The translations under genes and the position numbers were made by a program. A stretch of 64,000 bases of DNA, from NCBI RefSeq assembly GCF_003207895.1, contig NZ_NKUB01000011.1, positions 53,609 to 117,608 of the forward strand. Direction: 5' to 3'. This document shows positions 24,632 through 33,209 of the stretch, piece by piece; position 1 is the first letter of the stretch; every line of letters starts with the position of its first letter. Below the pieces are notes generated by a model that saw only the letters and a program-made list of their open reading frames with translations, searched no databases and was not told the DNA's origin. Source of the stretch: Komagataeibacter swingsii (GTDB lineage: Bacteria; Pseudomonadota; Alphaproteobacteria; Acetobacterales; Acetobacteraceae).

Positions 24632-25108
24632 TCAGGCCGTGGCGGCGGCCACCGTCACGCTCAGGCTGGCCGGGTTCGTCAGTCCGCCACTGTTCGTGGC
24701 GCTGATGGTGACCGGACCCGCCGCCTTTGGCGTGTAGGTCACGCTCTGGGCCGTGTCCTTGCCCGCGCCGAACGTCACCGTGTCAGCCGAGAATGTCCCG
24801 CCCGCGCCGCCATCGGAAAGCGTGACCGTTACATCCGCGCCGGGGCCGCTGTTATTGGGTGTCAGGGCCAGCGTAACGGCGCTTCCGGCCATGGCTGTGG
24901 CTGGGCCTGACAGCGCATAGGCGCTGGAAACGGCCAGGGTCGCGTAAGTATTGCCCGGCGTGTAGGCGTTCGCCGCATCCGCCACGAAGGCATAGCCCGC
25001 GCCAGCGGGGAAGGAAGGCGCGCCCAGCCATGTGAACGCCTGCACGACGTAGCCATCGGTCGTGCGGTACTGGACATAACGGGTCAGGGTATTGGTAGTG
25101 GATGTCAT
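24632..25108 (-). CDS. Prophage Ig-like domain protein (158 aa)
   Basis: The N-terminal third (residues 1-55) contains YVQYRTTDGYVVQAFTWLG, typical of small fibre-associated phage proteins. The rest resembles a bacterial Ig-like (Big-type) domain: AYALSGPATAMAGSAVTLAL, VTVTLSDGGAGG, QSVTYTPKAAGPVTISAT. Such domains decorate virions and aid binding to surfaces. No signal peptide. It follows the fibre gene, 14 bases downstream of its stop, as expected for a fibre accessory. Gene intact. Confidence 0.7.
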   Translation of the reverse strand: MTSTTNTLTRYVQYRTTDGYVVQAFTWLGAPSFPAGAGYAFVADAANAYTPGNTYATLAVSSAYALSGPATAMAGSAVTLALTPNNSGPGADVTVTLSDGGAGGTFSADTVTFGAGKDTAQSVTYTPKAAGPVTISATNSGGLTNPASLSVTVAAATA

Positions 25109-25122
25109 TGTTTCCTCGCGTG

Positions 25123-26559
25123 TTAGCTAGCAACAAAAATGGCGGTTCCACCAATTAAAACTTCCGTAGTGGACGCCGAGAACGTGACAGACAGAGTGAT
25201 GGTTGCTGTAACTCCTGCTGTAACACTGAATAGGCTGCTTCCTGCAAGTAGATTTGATCCGGCATTATTACCGGCGCCTCCTATATTAGTTGCTCCAGTT
25301 GCGCTTAGCTCCCAGTCAGTCATTTTAGCCGATCCGGCTGTGCCTGCGTTGTAGTCAATCTTGAGCGTGCCTGACTTTGACGGCGTAAATGTTAGCGTAG
25401 CAGACCCAGAACTTGCATCTGAGAACTGCGCACTAAAGGGCATCAGTGAGACATCACCGGCTTCTGCAAGCTCATATAGAGTGGTGGCCGTAAACACCTG
25501 CGGCCTCCCGGTATTACCGGAAACCGTCAGGCCATTGACCTGCACATCCGATTCAGACAACGCCCAAATGCCGGACACATAATTCGGCAACTGGCTCTGA
25601 ACAGCAGAAACGGCAGCCACGCGGTCGGATGTTTCGGTTGTTACGTCCGAATACTCGGCCAATGTGTAATCCGTGGTGGCCGTAAACACCTGGGGCCTCC
25701 CGGTATTACCGGAAACCGTCAGGCCATTGACCTGCTGGTCCGCTCCCGACAGGTACCATATGCCGGACACATAATTCGGCAACTGGCCCTGAACAGCGGA
25801 AACAGCGGCCACACGGTCGGATGTTTCGGTTGTTACGTCCGAATACTCGGCCAATGTGTAATCCGTGGTAGCCGTAAACACCTGCGGCCTCCCGGTATTA
25901 CCGGAAACCGTCAGGCCATTGACCTGCTGGTCCCCTCCCGACAGGTACCATATGCCGGACACATAATTCGGCAACTGGCCCTGAACAGCAGAAACAGCAG
26001 CCACACGGTCGGATGTTTCGGTTGTTACGTCGGAGTATGTGGCAATAGGTGCCCACTGGATGGCGGCTCCTGTTGCCCCGTAGCCAAGCATTGGCCTACC
26101 ACTGACGGACCAATACAGCGAATACACGGACACATCGCCGTTGGAAGCAACCGCTCCGTAGTTCCCCGACACTAGAGGACCCAAATCCGTGCTTCCTACG
26201 CGGTAACGCAGGATGCCAGAGATGTCGGATGCGTTGCCGATACAGACCTTGTCGGCAGTCTGATCTGCTCCGCCGCCCTGCTGGACCGGAGTAAAAATGG
26301 CGCCGCCATATGGGGAGGCTATCATCTTCTGGATTGCTGCGGAGAGCTGGCCCCAGTTGCTCCGGTCCAGTGTCAGGCCGGCATCGATGATGACCTGCAC
26401 CACCTCGGCCATCAGCATGTTGTAATGGCTGGCCGGGAAATCTGTGGCTGGGATGGTGGATGCCGGATCACCATCAGTTGCCCAGCCCGGTGTGCCGGTG
26501 GCGGGCATCGTGTCGCGCGAGGCCTAGACAACGGTGCCCGCGCCGATGATCAGTTCCAT
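25123..26559 (-). pseudogene. Tail fibre gene with an early amber codon
   Basis: The natural start is the ATG at 26559 (MELIIGAGTVV) with AAGGA at ideal spacing, but codon 12 is TAG (26524-26526). The frame then stays open from ASRDTMPATGTPGWATDG for 461 further residues; reinitiation at ATG 26508 is possible. The N-terminal domain (DFPASHYNMLMAEVVQVIID) is typical of virion-attachment parts of tail fibres. Three 64-residue repeats follow, then a beta-rich C-terminal domain (STTEVLIGGTAIFVAS). Fibre production is impaired unless the codon is suppressed or internal initiation occurs. Confidence 0.75.
25462..26037 (-). repeat. Three tandem 192-bp repeats within the fibre gene
   Basis: Each unit encodes 64 residues beginning YSDVTTETSDRVAAVSAVQ, then LPNYVSGIW, VNGLTVSGNTGRPQVFTA and ending LAE. 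The first two units are nearly identical in DNA; the third has drifted (ALSESDVQ replaces YLSGADQQ). Copy number could change by recombination. Confidence 0.85.
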
Positions 26560-26568
26560 CAGTTATCC

Positions 26569-26699
26569 TTAGCTGTAATTGAAAATGAGGATGGTGTGCG
26601 CGGGCTTGCGGGCGGTCAGTTCGCATTCCAGCACAGCATTGCTCCAAGTCGCCCACGGGTTGCCGAAGGACTGGCCGAACTGCAGGCGGTTGATGGTCA
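26569..26699 (-). pseudogene. 3-prime fragment of a deleted baseplate-region gene
   Basis: Reads LTINRLQFGQSFGNPWATWS, then NAVLECELTARKPAHTIL and ends IFNYS before TAA. It has no start and begins exactly where the gene at 26697 stops, in a different frame. Its position just before the fibre gene suggests it is the tail end of the last baseplate gene after a deletion. Confidence 0.65.
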
Positions 26700-27194
26700 G
26701 CTGACGGAAAAGGCGAGGATGTCGGTGTCGCCCGCGCCGTTGACGGAAATCACGTCAATGTTCATGCGACTGGCGACAGCCTGGGCAATGGCCAGCGCGT
26801 TGGTACTGTTCATCTGGAACGTGCTGAACTCGGCGGCGCACTCCACCAGATCGACGGATTTCGAGGCGATCTGCACCTCGATCATGTGGTCTTCCGGCCC
26901 GAGGTCATCCACTACGGTAATGACGTAGCCGGTGAACACCAGATCAGCCCCGATATAGACCTGACAGGTATCGCCCGGGTTGAGCGTGCTGGCCCCGGTG
27001 GCGGACGCGCGGGCAGCGGTCATGCCCAGCGTTGCCGTCCATGGCATGATCTCGATCCCCAGCCGCAGCACGGCCGACGTCCAGTTGGTGATCTGGCGTG
27101 ACGCACCACCAGCCGTGACCACGATCGAGACCTGATCCGACGGGGCGTTATTCCACCCCAGAAAGTCGGACAGGGCGGTCAGTGCACCACTCAT
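26697..27194 (-). pseudogene. Baseplate protein P-like gene, 5-prime fragment (165 aa)
   Basis: Starts in an ATGA overlap with the gene before it. The sequence (VSIVVTAGGASRQITNWTSA, TCQVYIGADLVFTGYVITVV, VQIASKSVDLVECAAEF) matches the N-terminal half of Mu gpP / T4 gp27-like baseplate hub proteins. Such proteins are normally about 350 residues; here the frame ends SVS at 26697 where sequence of another gene begins. The deletion removed the rest of P and probably the spike, J-type and later baseplate genes. The fragment would be non-functional. Confidence 0.7.
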
Positions 27195-28855
27195 GATGAC
27201 AGGGCCTCGAACGCGGTTGGCATGAAAGCGGGGTGGATGGGATCGGCGCGCCGGATCAGGTCGGGCGCGCGGGACCCATCGGCATAAAGCTGCTGGGCCA
27301 GCACCAGCGCGGGCAGGGCAGCGTTGCGGGTGACGGTGATCATGTCCGGCAGCCGCGCGCCCCGGTCGGCCAGATCCTGCAGAACCTGTGCCCGCAGGGA
27401 GCGCAGGGCCTGAAAGCTGGCGTCATTGCCACTGTCGGCTGCCGTGATGGCTTCGTCATCGAGCAGCGTGCCGATCTTGAGGCGCATGGCCTGCGCGTCC
27501 TCGGCCGAGGAGGGCTGCCAGTCGCCACAGGCGCGGGCCAGCGACAGCAGGGCGGCCTGCCGGCACAGTGTTGCGGTGGCGGTCCGCGCCGTTGCAATGG
27601 CCCCGCCGATCGGTGCGCTGGAGGCCAGCACCGTGGCATCGCATGACACCAGCGAGGTCAGGACCGCGATCTGCCCTGCCGGATCCGCGATGGCGGAGCG
27701 GACCGATTCCGGCACGGCAAGGATGCCGGTGGCCAGCGTCGTGGCGTCTGCCGCGTCCGCCAGCGCGGCCACATTGGCGCTGACGACCTGTCCGTTCCTG
27801 GTCAGGTCCTCCAGCACGCTAGCCTCGGTCGCATCGGGATCGATGGCGGCGCCATTGCCACCCACATAGCGGCCAAGGTTGCCCGGCAGGACGCCAAGGG
27901 CGGATGACCAGGCGCTGGGGGAACGGATGGCCGTCACCGCGCCCGCGCCCCAGAGACTGGCGACGTCGCGCCCGGCACTGAGGACGGAGCGCCCGTAGGA
28001 ATACGGGGCCAGCGTGCTGGCGGTGTAATCGGATGACGCGGATGCGCCGAACGCGATGGCCGCGACCCCGATGGCGGCGTCGAGCGCCAGGGTGATGACC
28101 GAGCCGAGGTAATTGACGACCTCGACCAGTTCCATCTCGATATCGACAATGCCCATCACCCCGTCGCGTTCGTACCACTCGAAACGGGTGAGGGCGGCCT
28201 GCAGCGCGCCCACGGTGGGGTGGATCAGCGTGCCCGGCCCCTGTGCCTCGGCCGCCATGACCAGCAGGTCACGCTGCGCCAGGCATTCGCTGACCGCCTC
28301 GACCAGGGCGATTTCCGCCTGCAGGAAGGCTTCCGGTGTCCCCTTGGCTTCCGCCGCCTTCATGATCCGGCGTTCGCGCACCGTTGGCTCACGCAGCGTC
28401 ATATCGCTGAATGTGCGGCCGGTGGCCTCGATCGGGTCAGAGAAAATTAAAGAGAAGGACGGGGCGGTGTCCGGCTCTTCATCGGGCCTGCGCCGCGCGT
28501 CCTCCTCAAACCCCGTGACGAACACGACAGCACGGTCAAGGATGGTGGAAGGCAGTTCGATGATGGCCCGTTCCGGCACGCCGGAGATGCGCGCGACCAG
28601 ACCGATCTGGGAATTGTAGACCGATTCCGGTGTCATCTGCCGGCCCATGGCCTGCGCCGCGCATAATATATGGTACACGTTGGGTTCGTGCAGGCTCAGT
28701 TCGTCGAACGTCCCGGCCTTTTTTACCTCAAGCGGCGGGTCAAGATCGATGACAAGGACGCGGTCCCCGTCATCTTCCTGTTCTACTTCTTCGCCTGCGG
28801 GGATCACGATGGCCATGACTTCTTCGTCGGTGGGCTGTCTGTGGTGGTGGCTCAC
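27191..28855 (-). CDS. Chimera: tail assembly chaperone (two copies) fused to DNA circularization protein
   Basis: A 554-residue frame made of unlike parts. Residues about 35-125 and 130-215 each resemble Mu gp41-type tail assembly chaperones (FDELSLHEPNVYHILCAAQ; FSDMTLREPTVRERRIMKAA). Then RDLLVMAAEAQGPGTLIHPT and FEWYERDGVMGIVDIEMELV match the C-terminal part of the DNA-circularization N domain of Mu gpN, followed by its long helical C-terminus. The large tape-measure gene that normally lies between chaperone and gpN is absent. An in-frame deletion explains this. GTG start in a GTGA overlap with the tube gene. Confidence 0.75.
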   Translation of the reverse strand: MSHHHRQPTDEEVMAIVIPAGEEVEQEDDGDRVLVIDLDPPLEVKKAGTFDELSLHEPNVYHILCAAQAMGRQMTPESVYNSQIGLVARISGVPERAIIELPSTILDRAVVFVTGFEEDARRRPDEEPDTAPSFSLIFSDPIEATGRTFSDMTLREPTVRERRIMKAAEAKGTPEAFLQAEIALVEAVSECLAQRDLLVMAAEAQGPGTLIHPTVGALQAALTRFEWYERDGVMGIVDIEMELVEVVNYLGSVITLALDAAIGVAAIAFGASASSDYTASTLAPYSYGRSVLSAGRDVASLWGAGAVTAIRSPSAWSSALGVLPGNLGRYVGGNGAAIDPDATEASVLEDLTRNGQVVSANVAALADAADATTLATGILAVPESVRSAIADPAGQIAVLTSLVSCDATVLASSAPIGGAIATARTATATLCRQAALLSLARACGDWQPSSAEDAQAMRLKIGTLLDDEAITAADSGNDASFQALRSLRAQVLQDLADRGARLPDMITVTRNAALPALVLAQQLYADGSRAPDLIRRADPIHPAFMPTAFEALSS

Positions 28856-29235
28856 GAAACGATATCCTCGGTCACGGTGTCACTTTCGACATGCAGTTCG
28901 AACGTGCCTTCCTGCGTGTTGACGGTGATGTTTTCGGTCTGCCAGCCGGTGTTGCAGGTGATGACCTTGCCGTTGGCACAGACCAGCACGACGGTCAGGT
29001 CGGACGCGCCCTGCAGGCTGCTGACCGGGTAATCCCGGCGGTCACGGCAGGTGGCGCTGATGAAGCCCTGGCCGGGCATCTGAGTGAAACCCTCGACGGC
29101 AGACTGGCCCTTGGCGGTCTCATTGACCGGGCCAGAGGCCTGCCACTGGCCTTCGCCCACGACGTTGAAGGGGATGCCGTTGATGGTGAGGGTCGCGGTG
29201 CCGCCAAGCGGCCCGCGATAGACGGTTCCGGACAT
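28852..29235 (-). CDS. Phage tail tube protein (Mu gpM-like)
   Basis: A 127-residue protein that polymerises into the inner tube of a contractile tail. Matches to the Mu-type tube family include YRGPLGGTATLTINGIPFNV at the N-terminus, SAVEGFTQMPGQGFISATCR in the middle and the closing TVNTQEGTFELHVESDTV. It follows the sheath gene by nine bases, the conserved sheath-tube order. The gene appears intact. Its stop overlaps the GTG of the next gene, giving translational coupling to the chaperone part. Confidence 0.85.
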   Translation of the reverse strand: MSGTVYRGPLGGTATLTINGIPFNVVGEGQWQASGPVNETAKGQSAVEGFTQMPGQGFISATCRDRRDYPVSSLQGASDLTVVLVCANGKVITCNTGWQTENITVNTQEGTFELHVESDTVTEDIVS

Positions 29236-29244
29236 GGCGGCTCC

Positions 29245-30732
29245 TTACGATTTCACGAACTGGCAGTTGCCGGCGACGACCCACAGCTGGTTGGCGAAGT
29301 CATAGGGCATGAGCAGGAAGACCTGCCCGCCGCCCTGATTCTGCGCCTGCAGGTTGGCGGCAAAGGTCTCGGCGTTCTGTACCCAGAGCTGCGTGCACTG
29401 CCAGCGGTAGCGCGAGGCGCAGGCCTTGCCGATCAGCTGGGCCGTGGTCGCCTTGGCGCCCGCCGGGATCTTGGTTCCGTCCGCCACCAGGATGCAGCCA
29501 CCGAACTGGGAGGCCAGATAGATGCGCATGTCGGGCAGGCAGATCATGGCGGTCATCAGCGTCTCGATGTCGAGGTAGCTGTTATCGGGCACGCCCTCGG
29601 CGTTTTCCTGATAGGTGGTGACCAGGCGATCGATGTTGACCGTGCCGCTGTCATCCACCGTGAAGGTGGAGATACCGTCCCACAGCAGGCTGTTGCGCTG
29701 GGCCAGCGTGAAGCGCCCGGCATCCGTGGGCGGCATGACGGTCAGGGCAACGCCGGTGACAGGAATGGCCGGATTGACGCGGATGCTGGCTGCGACCAAC
29801 GCGCCAACCTGTGCCGCCCAGACCATGGGGCTGGACGGACTGTCGGACACGGGCATGACCGTGGTGTGCGGATCGTTCTGGGTCAGGCCGAATGTGGTGG
29901 CTTCCCCATACGTGCCCCGGTAGGCGGTGATGCCGTGGCCATACAGCTGGTTCATCGGTGCCCAGCGGCCATCGGTGTTGTTGAACAGGTTCTTGAACTC
30001 TGTCAGGCTGGCCGTGTCGGTGTAGGGATGGATGAACAGGTCATAGACACGGTCACCTAGCGTCGCCAATGCTGTGGCCAGCGTGGTGGGGTTCTGCGTG
30101 CCACCCGCCATCTGGGTCAGCGTGACCGACACGCCCGTGGGCAGGGACTGCCCGCCGGCAGTGCCCAGCAGATCCACGCCCAGCAGGATGTCATTGCCGC
30201 ACAGCCCCTTGTTCAGGGCCGTGACATTGATCTGCCCCGCCGTGGCGGCATCCACCGCCAGCGAGACCGGCAGGCCGGTGACGGCTGCTGCTGCGGTGAT
30301 GACGTTCTCCGCAATCACGTCAGCCGTGTCGCCTGCCGTGACCAGCGTGGGGATCAGCTGGTCGCCCACATACAGGCACAGCGTTCCGGACGCGGATGCC
30401 GGGCCTGCGATGGCAAAGGAACCCTTGGCGGCAACAGATGCGGCATCATCGGCCAGCGGCAGCACCCAGACCTCGCCCAGCGGGTCGAGGGCAAAATACT
30501 GCGCCACCATGATCGCAGCCTGCGACCCGATACCGTACAGGCCCTGCGCATCGCTGATCCCGGCGGACAGGCGCGCGGTGCCAGCAAGGGCCGCGCCGGT
30601 CGTGGTCTGTGCGATGATCAGCACGCGGCGGCCGTAGGAGGCGGTATTCGCCCGGGAATTGTCCAGGGCAAAATAAAAGCCGGGCACCCGGTTGTTGGTC
30701 GGGTAACCCGGCACCGTGATGGAGCCGCTCAT
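29245..30732 (-). CDS. Phage contractile tail sheath protein (Mu gpL-like)
   Basis: A 495-residue sheath subunit. The N-terminus (ITVPGYPTNNRVPGFYFALD) and the core SYGRRVLIIAQTTTGAALAG are typical of Mu-type sheaths, as are VDDSGTVNIDRLVTTYQENA and the C-terminal DFANQLWVVAGNCQFVKS. Length is normal and no disruption is seen. Its ATG overlaps the stop of the DUF2635 gene. With the tube gene it shows the element derives from a contractile-tailed phage. Confidence 0.9.
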   Translation of the reverse strand: MSGSITVPGYPTNNRVPGFYFALDNSRANTASYGRRVLIIAQTTTGAALAGTARLSAGISDAQGLYGIGSQAAIMVAQYFALDPLGEVWVLPLADDAASVAAKGSFAIAGPASASGTLCLYVGDQLIPTLVTAGDTADVIAENVITAAAAVTGLPVSLAVDAATAGQINVTALNKGLCGNDILLGVDLLGTAGGQSLPTGVSVTLTQMAGGTQNPTTLATALATLGDRVYDLFIHPYTDTASLTEFKNLFNNTDGRWAPMNQLYGHGITAYRGTYGEATTFGLTQNDPHTTVMPVSDSPSSPMVWAAQVGALVAASIRVNPAIPVTGVALTVMPPTDAGRFTLAQRNSLLWDGISTFTVDDSGTVNIDRLVTTYQENAEGVPDNSYLDIETLMTAMICLPDMRIYLASQFGGCILVADGTKIPAGAKATTAQLIGKACASRYRWQCTQLWVQNAETFAANLQAQNQGGGQVFLLMPYDFANQLWVVAGNCQFVKS

Positions 30733-30968
30733 GCGTGGGCCTCGGCGGGTTCAGGGATGGCCGTCGCGCCACTCTGGATGGGCGCAGGCGAAGGGGCAGG
30801 GATTGCCGGCGCTGCCGACGCTGCAGGCGGCGTGGCCTTCACCACGTCGCCATTGTGCAGGCACAGCAGCCAGAAGCCCGTATCGGGCACGGTTTCACCT
30901 GCGGACTTGAGCAGCCGCATGGTACCGGGCCACCGCACATTGCGGCCCGGGGCGGGTTTTACAAACAT
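30729..30968 (-). CDS. DUF2635 (Mu gp38-like) phage protein
   Basis: A 79-residue protein. The first 45 residues (MFVKPAPGRNVRWPGTMRLL, then TGFWLLCLHNGDVVKA) match the DUF2635 family encoded just before the sheath gene in Mu-like phages. The rest is an Ala/Pro-rich tail. Its role in tail assembly is unknown. It overlaps the sheath start by four bases. Confidence 0.8.
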   Translation of the reverse strand: MFVKPAPGRNVRWPGTMRLLKSAGETVPDTGFWLLCLHNGDVVKATPPAASAAPAIPAPSPAPIQSGATAIPEPAEAHA

Positions 30969-30976
30969 TGGGGACC

Positions 30977-31495
30977 TCAGTCTTGGGTGAGGGGGACCTG
31001 CATGCCAGCGAAGTCGTCGTTTCCGTTCGCGGTCATGGTGCCGGTGATTTCGGTGAGCGGGGTGCCTGGGGGCGGATAGGTCTCGATGTATTCGAGGCCG
31101 AAATGCATGCTGACTTCGCCGGTATGTTCGGCGGTCTTGCTGTTGATCTCGACTTCTGTGTCGATTTCCGTGACCTGCGTGACCATGGCCTGCAGGCCGA
31201 CATCGAGCATGATGGCCAGTTCGATCTGTTCCGCGAAGGCCTCGACTTCCGCTTCAGCATTCTCGGGCGAGGTGTGGCAGAGCCGGGCATGCACGTACAG
31301 GTGCGACACGCGCGTGAACTGTGGCTGGGCGCGCCCGGCGCTGACCCCGTTGTCACGCGGGCAGGATATGATGATGGCGGGCAGCATGTCCTGTGTCATA
31401 GGCAGGCTGCGGTCGATAAAGACGTTTTTCACGCCATCGACATTGGCCAGCGCCGCAGCGGCGGCCTGTTTCAGTTCCACGCGGTAGAGGGTCAT
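30977..31495 (-). CDS. Phage tail-completion/terminator-like protein (172 aa)
   Basis: By position (after the joining protein, before DUF2635 and the sheath) this is the equivalent of Mu gp37 or lambda U/Z tail-terminator proteins. The sequence begins MTLYRVELKQAAAAALANVD, contains DMLPAIIISCPRDNG, a VSHLYVHARLCHTS strand and AEQIELAIMLDVGLQAMVTQ, consistent with that fold, but similarity is weak. Start in an ATGA overlap with the upstream gene. It appears intact. Confidence 0.65.
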   Translation of the reverse strand: MTLYRVELKQAAAAALANVDGVKNVFIDRSLPMTQDMLPAIIISCPRDNGVSAGRAQPQFTRVSHLYVHARLCHTSPENAEAEVEAFAEQIELAIMLDVGLQAMVTQVTEIDTEVEINSKTAEHTGEVSMHFGLEYIETYPPPGTPLTEITGTMTANGNDDFAGMQVPLTQD

Positions 31496-31836
31496 GCGCT
31501 GCTGTTCACCAGGTTGAGGTCGAGCCGTGCGCCACCGTGACTGTCCGGCTGGACCTCACGGATGGCGTATGTCCGACCATCGATGACAAAGGTGTCGCCC
31601 TGCACGGGCGGCACGGGGAAGTCCGACAGCCGCACCCCGAGCCGGGGCAGGCTGGTCGTTATGTCCGTAGGCGCCATGCCCGGGATGGTGCCCATGGGGT
31701 CGAGGGCCTCGTAACCGTCATCGAATATGGCGGTAATGGTTACGGGATCGGCCAGCGTCTGGGACTTCCATGCATAGGGCGCACCGAACGTGTCGAGACA
31801 CGGCCCCAGGACAAGCTGGCCGAAGTCTATGCTCAC
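31492..31836 (-). CDS. Head-tail joining protein (lambda gpFII-like)
   Basis: A 114-residue protein. ITAIFDDGYEALDPMGTIPG, LPRLGVRLSDFP and the closing GDTFVIDGRTYAIREVQPD match the gpFII-type head-tail joining family, where the last motif forms a beta hairpin. It would attach the filled head to the tail. Coupled to its neighbours by four-base overlaps on both sides. It appears intact. Confidence 0.75.
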   Translation of the reverse strand: MSIDFGQLVLGPCLDTFGAPYAWKSQTLADPVTITAIFDDGYEALDPMGTIPGMAPTDITTSLPRLGVRLSDFPVPPVQGDTFVIDGRTYAIREVQPDSHGGARLDLNLVNSSA

Positions 31837-32114
31837 GCGGGCGGCTTCTCTTTCGCCAGTGCCGGAGCCGGTGGCATGGATGCGGCGACCTTGTCCGGAT
31901 CAACGGGCTGTGTTCCGTCTGTTGCAACCGGTGCAATGGTGCGGACCCGCTCGGCGTCGGACGAGCTGGCAGCCACTGCGATACCGCGCGCGATGAACAT
32001 CGCGGCCTCATAGGAAGGGAGCGTTATTTCTGCCCCTACCGGGTGGGGACGACGCCCGGGCTGGGTATAAACAGGGCGACGCAGGATGACCTGCGCCGTA
32101 TCTTTTTCAGGCAT
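31833..32114 (-). CDS. Hypothetical phage head-region protein (93 aa)
   Basis: No certain family. It starts MPEKDTAQVILRRPVYTQPG and contains GAEITLPSYEAAMFIARGIA, a short domain found between capsid and joining genes in related phages; the second half is Ala/Pro-rich and disordered (VAASMPPAPALAKEKPPA). It may be a head-completion or decoration accessory. It lies ten bases after the capsid gene and overlaps the next gene by four. Confidence 0.55.
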   Translation of the reverse strand: MPEKDTAQVILRRPVYTQPGRRPHPVGAEITLPSYEAAMFIARGIAVAASSSDAERVRTIAPVATDGTQPVDPDKVAASMPPAPALAKEKPPA

Positions 32115-32124
32115 GTTTTATCCC

Positions 32125-33132
32125 TCAGATACCCGGTGCCGGAACGTCAGCCCCGGCGGCCATTACAGTGGCGCACAAGGATGCATTCGGGCGCGACGGG
32201 ATGACCAGTGGCGCGGACTGCATGAGCAGGTTGACCTGTGCCGGGTTTTTCTCGATCCACATCTTGGGAGCGTAAGGCATGGGCATGTAGGCGAAGTCGG
32301 GATCAACGATCAGACCAAACACCTGCGTGCCCTGCAGTTGCGGCGTGGTCATGATAACGGTCCCGTCGGGGATCATTGGTTCCTCGATGTCCGTGTCGGG
32401 ATCGACAAACCAGTCATTGAACAGCCAGCAGCGATACTGCCCCCAGTGCCCCTTGAACACGGCACCGGTCTCGATCTGGCTTCCAAGGTTCAGGTCAGCG
32501 CCGCCTGCGCGCGGATCCCACAGCACCGAATTGAGCACCCCGACATCTGCCTTGAATGCATTCCACGGGCTGGTCGTGAAAATGAGGTCACGCGGCGTCG
32601 CCCCGCTTTTCTTGAGCATCATCGCAGCCCAGGCATCGATCGATGCCGACGGCGAGACGCCCGTCTGCCCCCACTGCGCTGCACCGGACAGCGCGAAAGT
32701 CAGAGACGGATCGCGCCCGAAATCGATCTCGACAGCGGGATAACCTTCACCCTTTACGATGTAGGAGGAATTGACCAGCGCCTGGCATGCCATCCATTCC
32801 ATCCGGCGCTTGATCATGTCCAGCTGGTCGGAAATCTCATAAGCGAGATTGAATTCCAGCCGATCGGCGGGGGACATGCCGCCCATGAGGCGTTCGCCAT
32901 ACTGACGACGCACCGGCTTGAGCAGATCGGGGTTACGCAGATCCTTGATGTAGGGTGGCGTGAACATGTTGGTGGTGAACCGGCGGGATTCCACCGGCTT
33001 GGCTTCGGACGTGGGAGCCGTAAAGGGTGCAAGACGCCGGACACCGATATCCACATCAAGCGCCACCTTTTCGGTTTCGCTGACCTCGATATCGGGGAAG
33101 AAATTATCCAGCACGAAAGTGTCGGCAAGCAT
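32125..33132 (-). pseudogene. Major capsid protein (lambda gpE family), start codon lost
   Basis: The 335 residues from ATG 33132 match gpE-type capsids: LADTFVLDNFFPDIEVSETE, DIGVRRLAPFTAP, YIKDLRNPDLLKPVRRQYGE, the SPWNAFKADVGVLNSVLWDP loop and IPDGTVIMTTPQLQG. The frame continues upstream with DDTAQLIGTVDNLML, which fits the true N-terminus of the family (…TAQL…), but then runs to a stop at 33229 without ATG, GTG or TTG. The original start, and the decoration, protease, portal and terminase genes that should precede it, are gone. A shortened form from 33132 could be translated. Confidence 0.75.
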
Positions 33133-33209
33133 AAGGTTGTCAACCGTGCCGATCAGCTGCGCCGTGTCATCCCGGCATGGATCAAAACCGCGACAGGGCA
33201 GGAGGACGC

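Noticed and set aside
25462..26037. Tandem repeats considered as a CRISPR-like array
   Set aside because: Units are 192 bp, directly adjacent, in frame and code for a fibre protein; there are no spacers.
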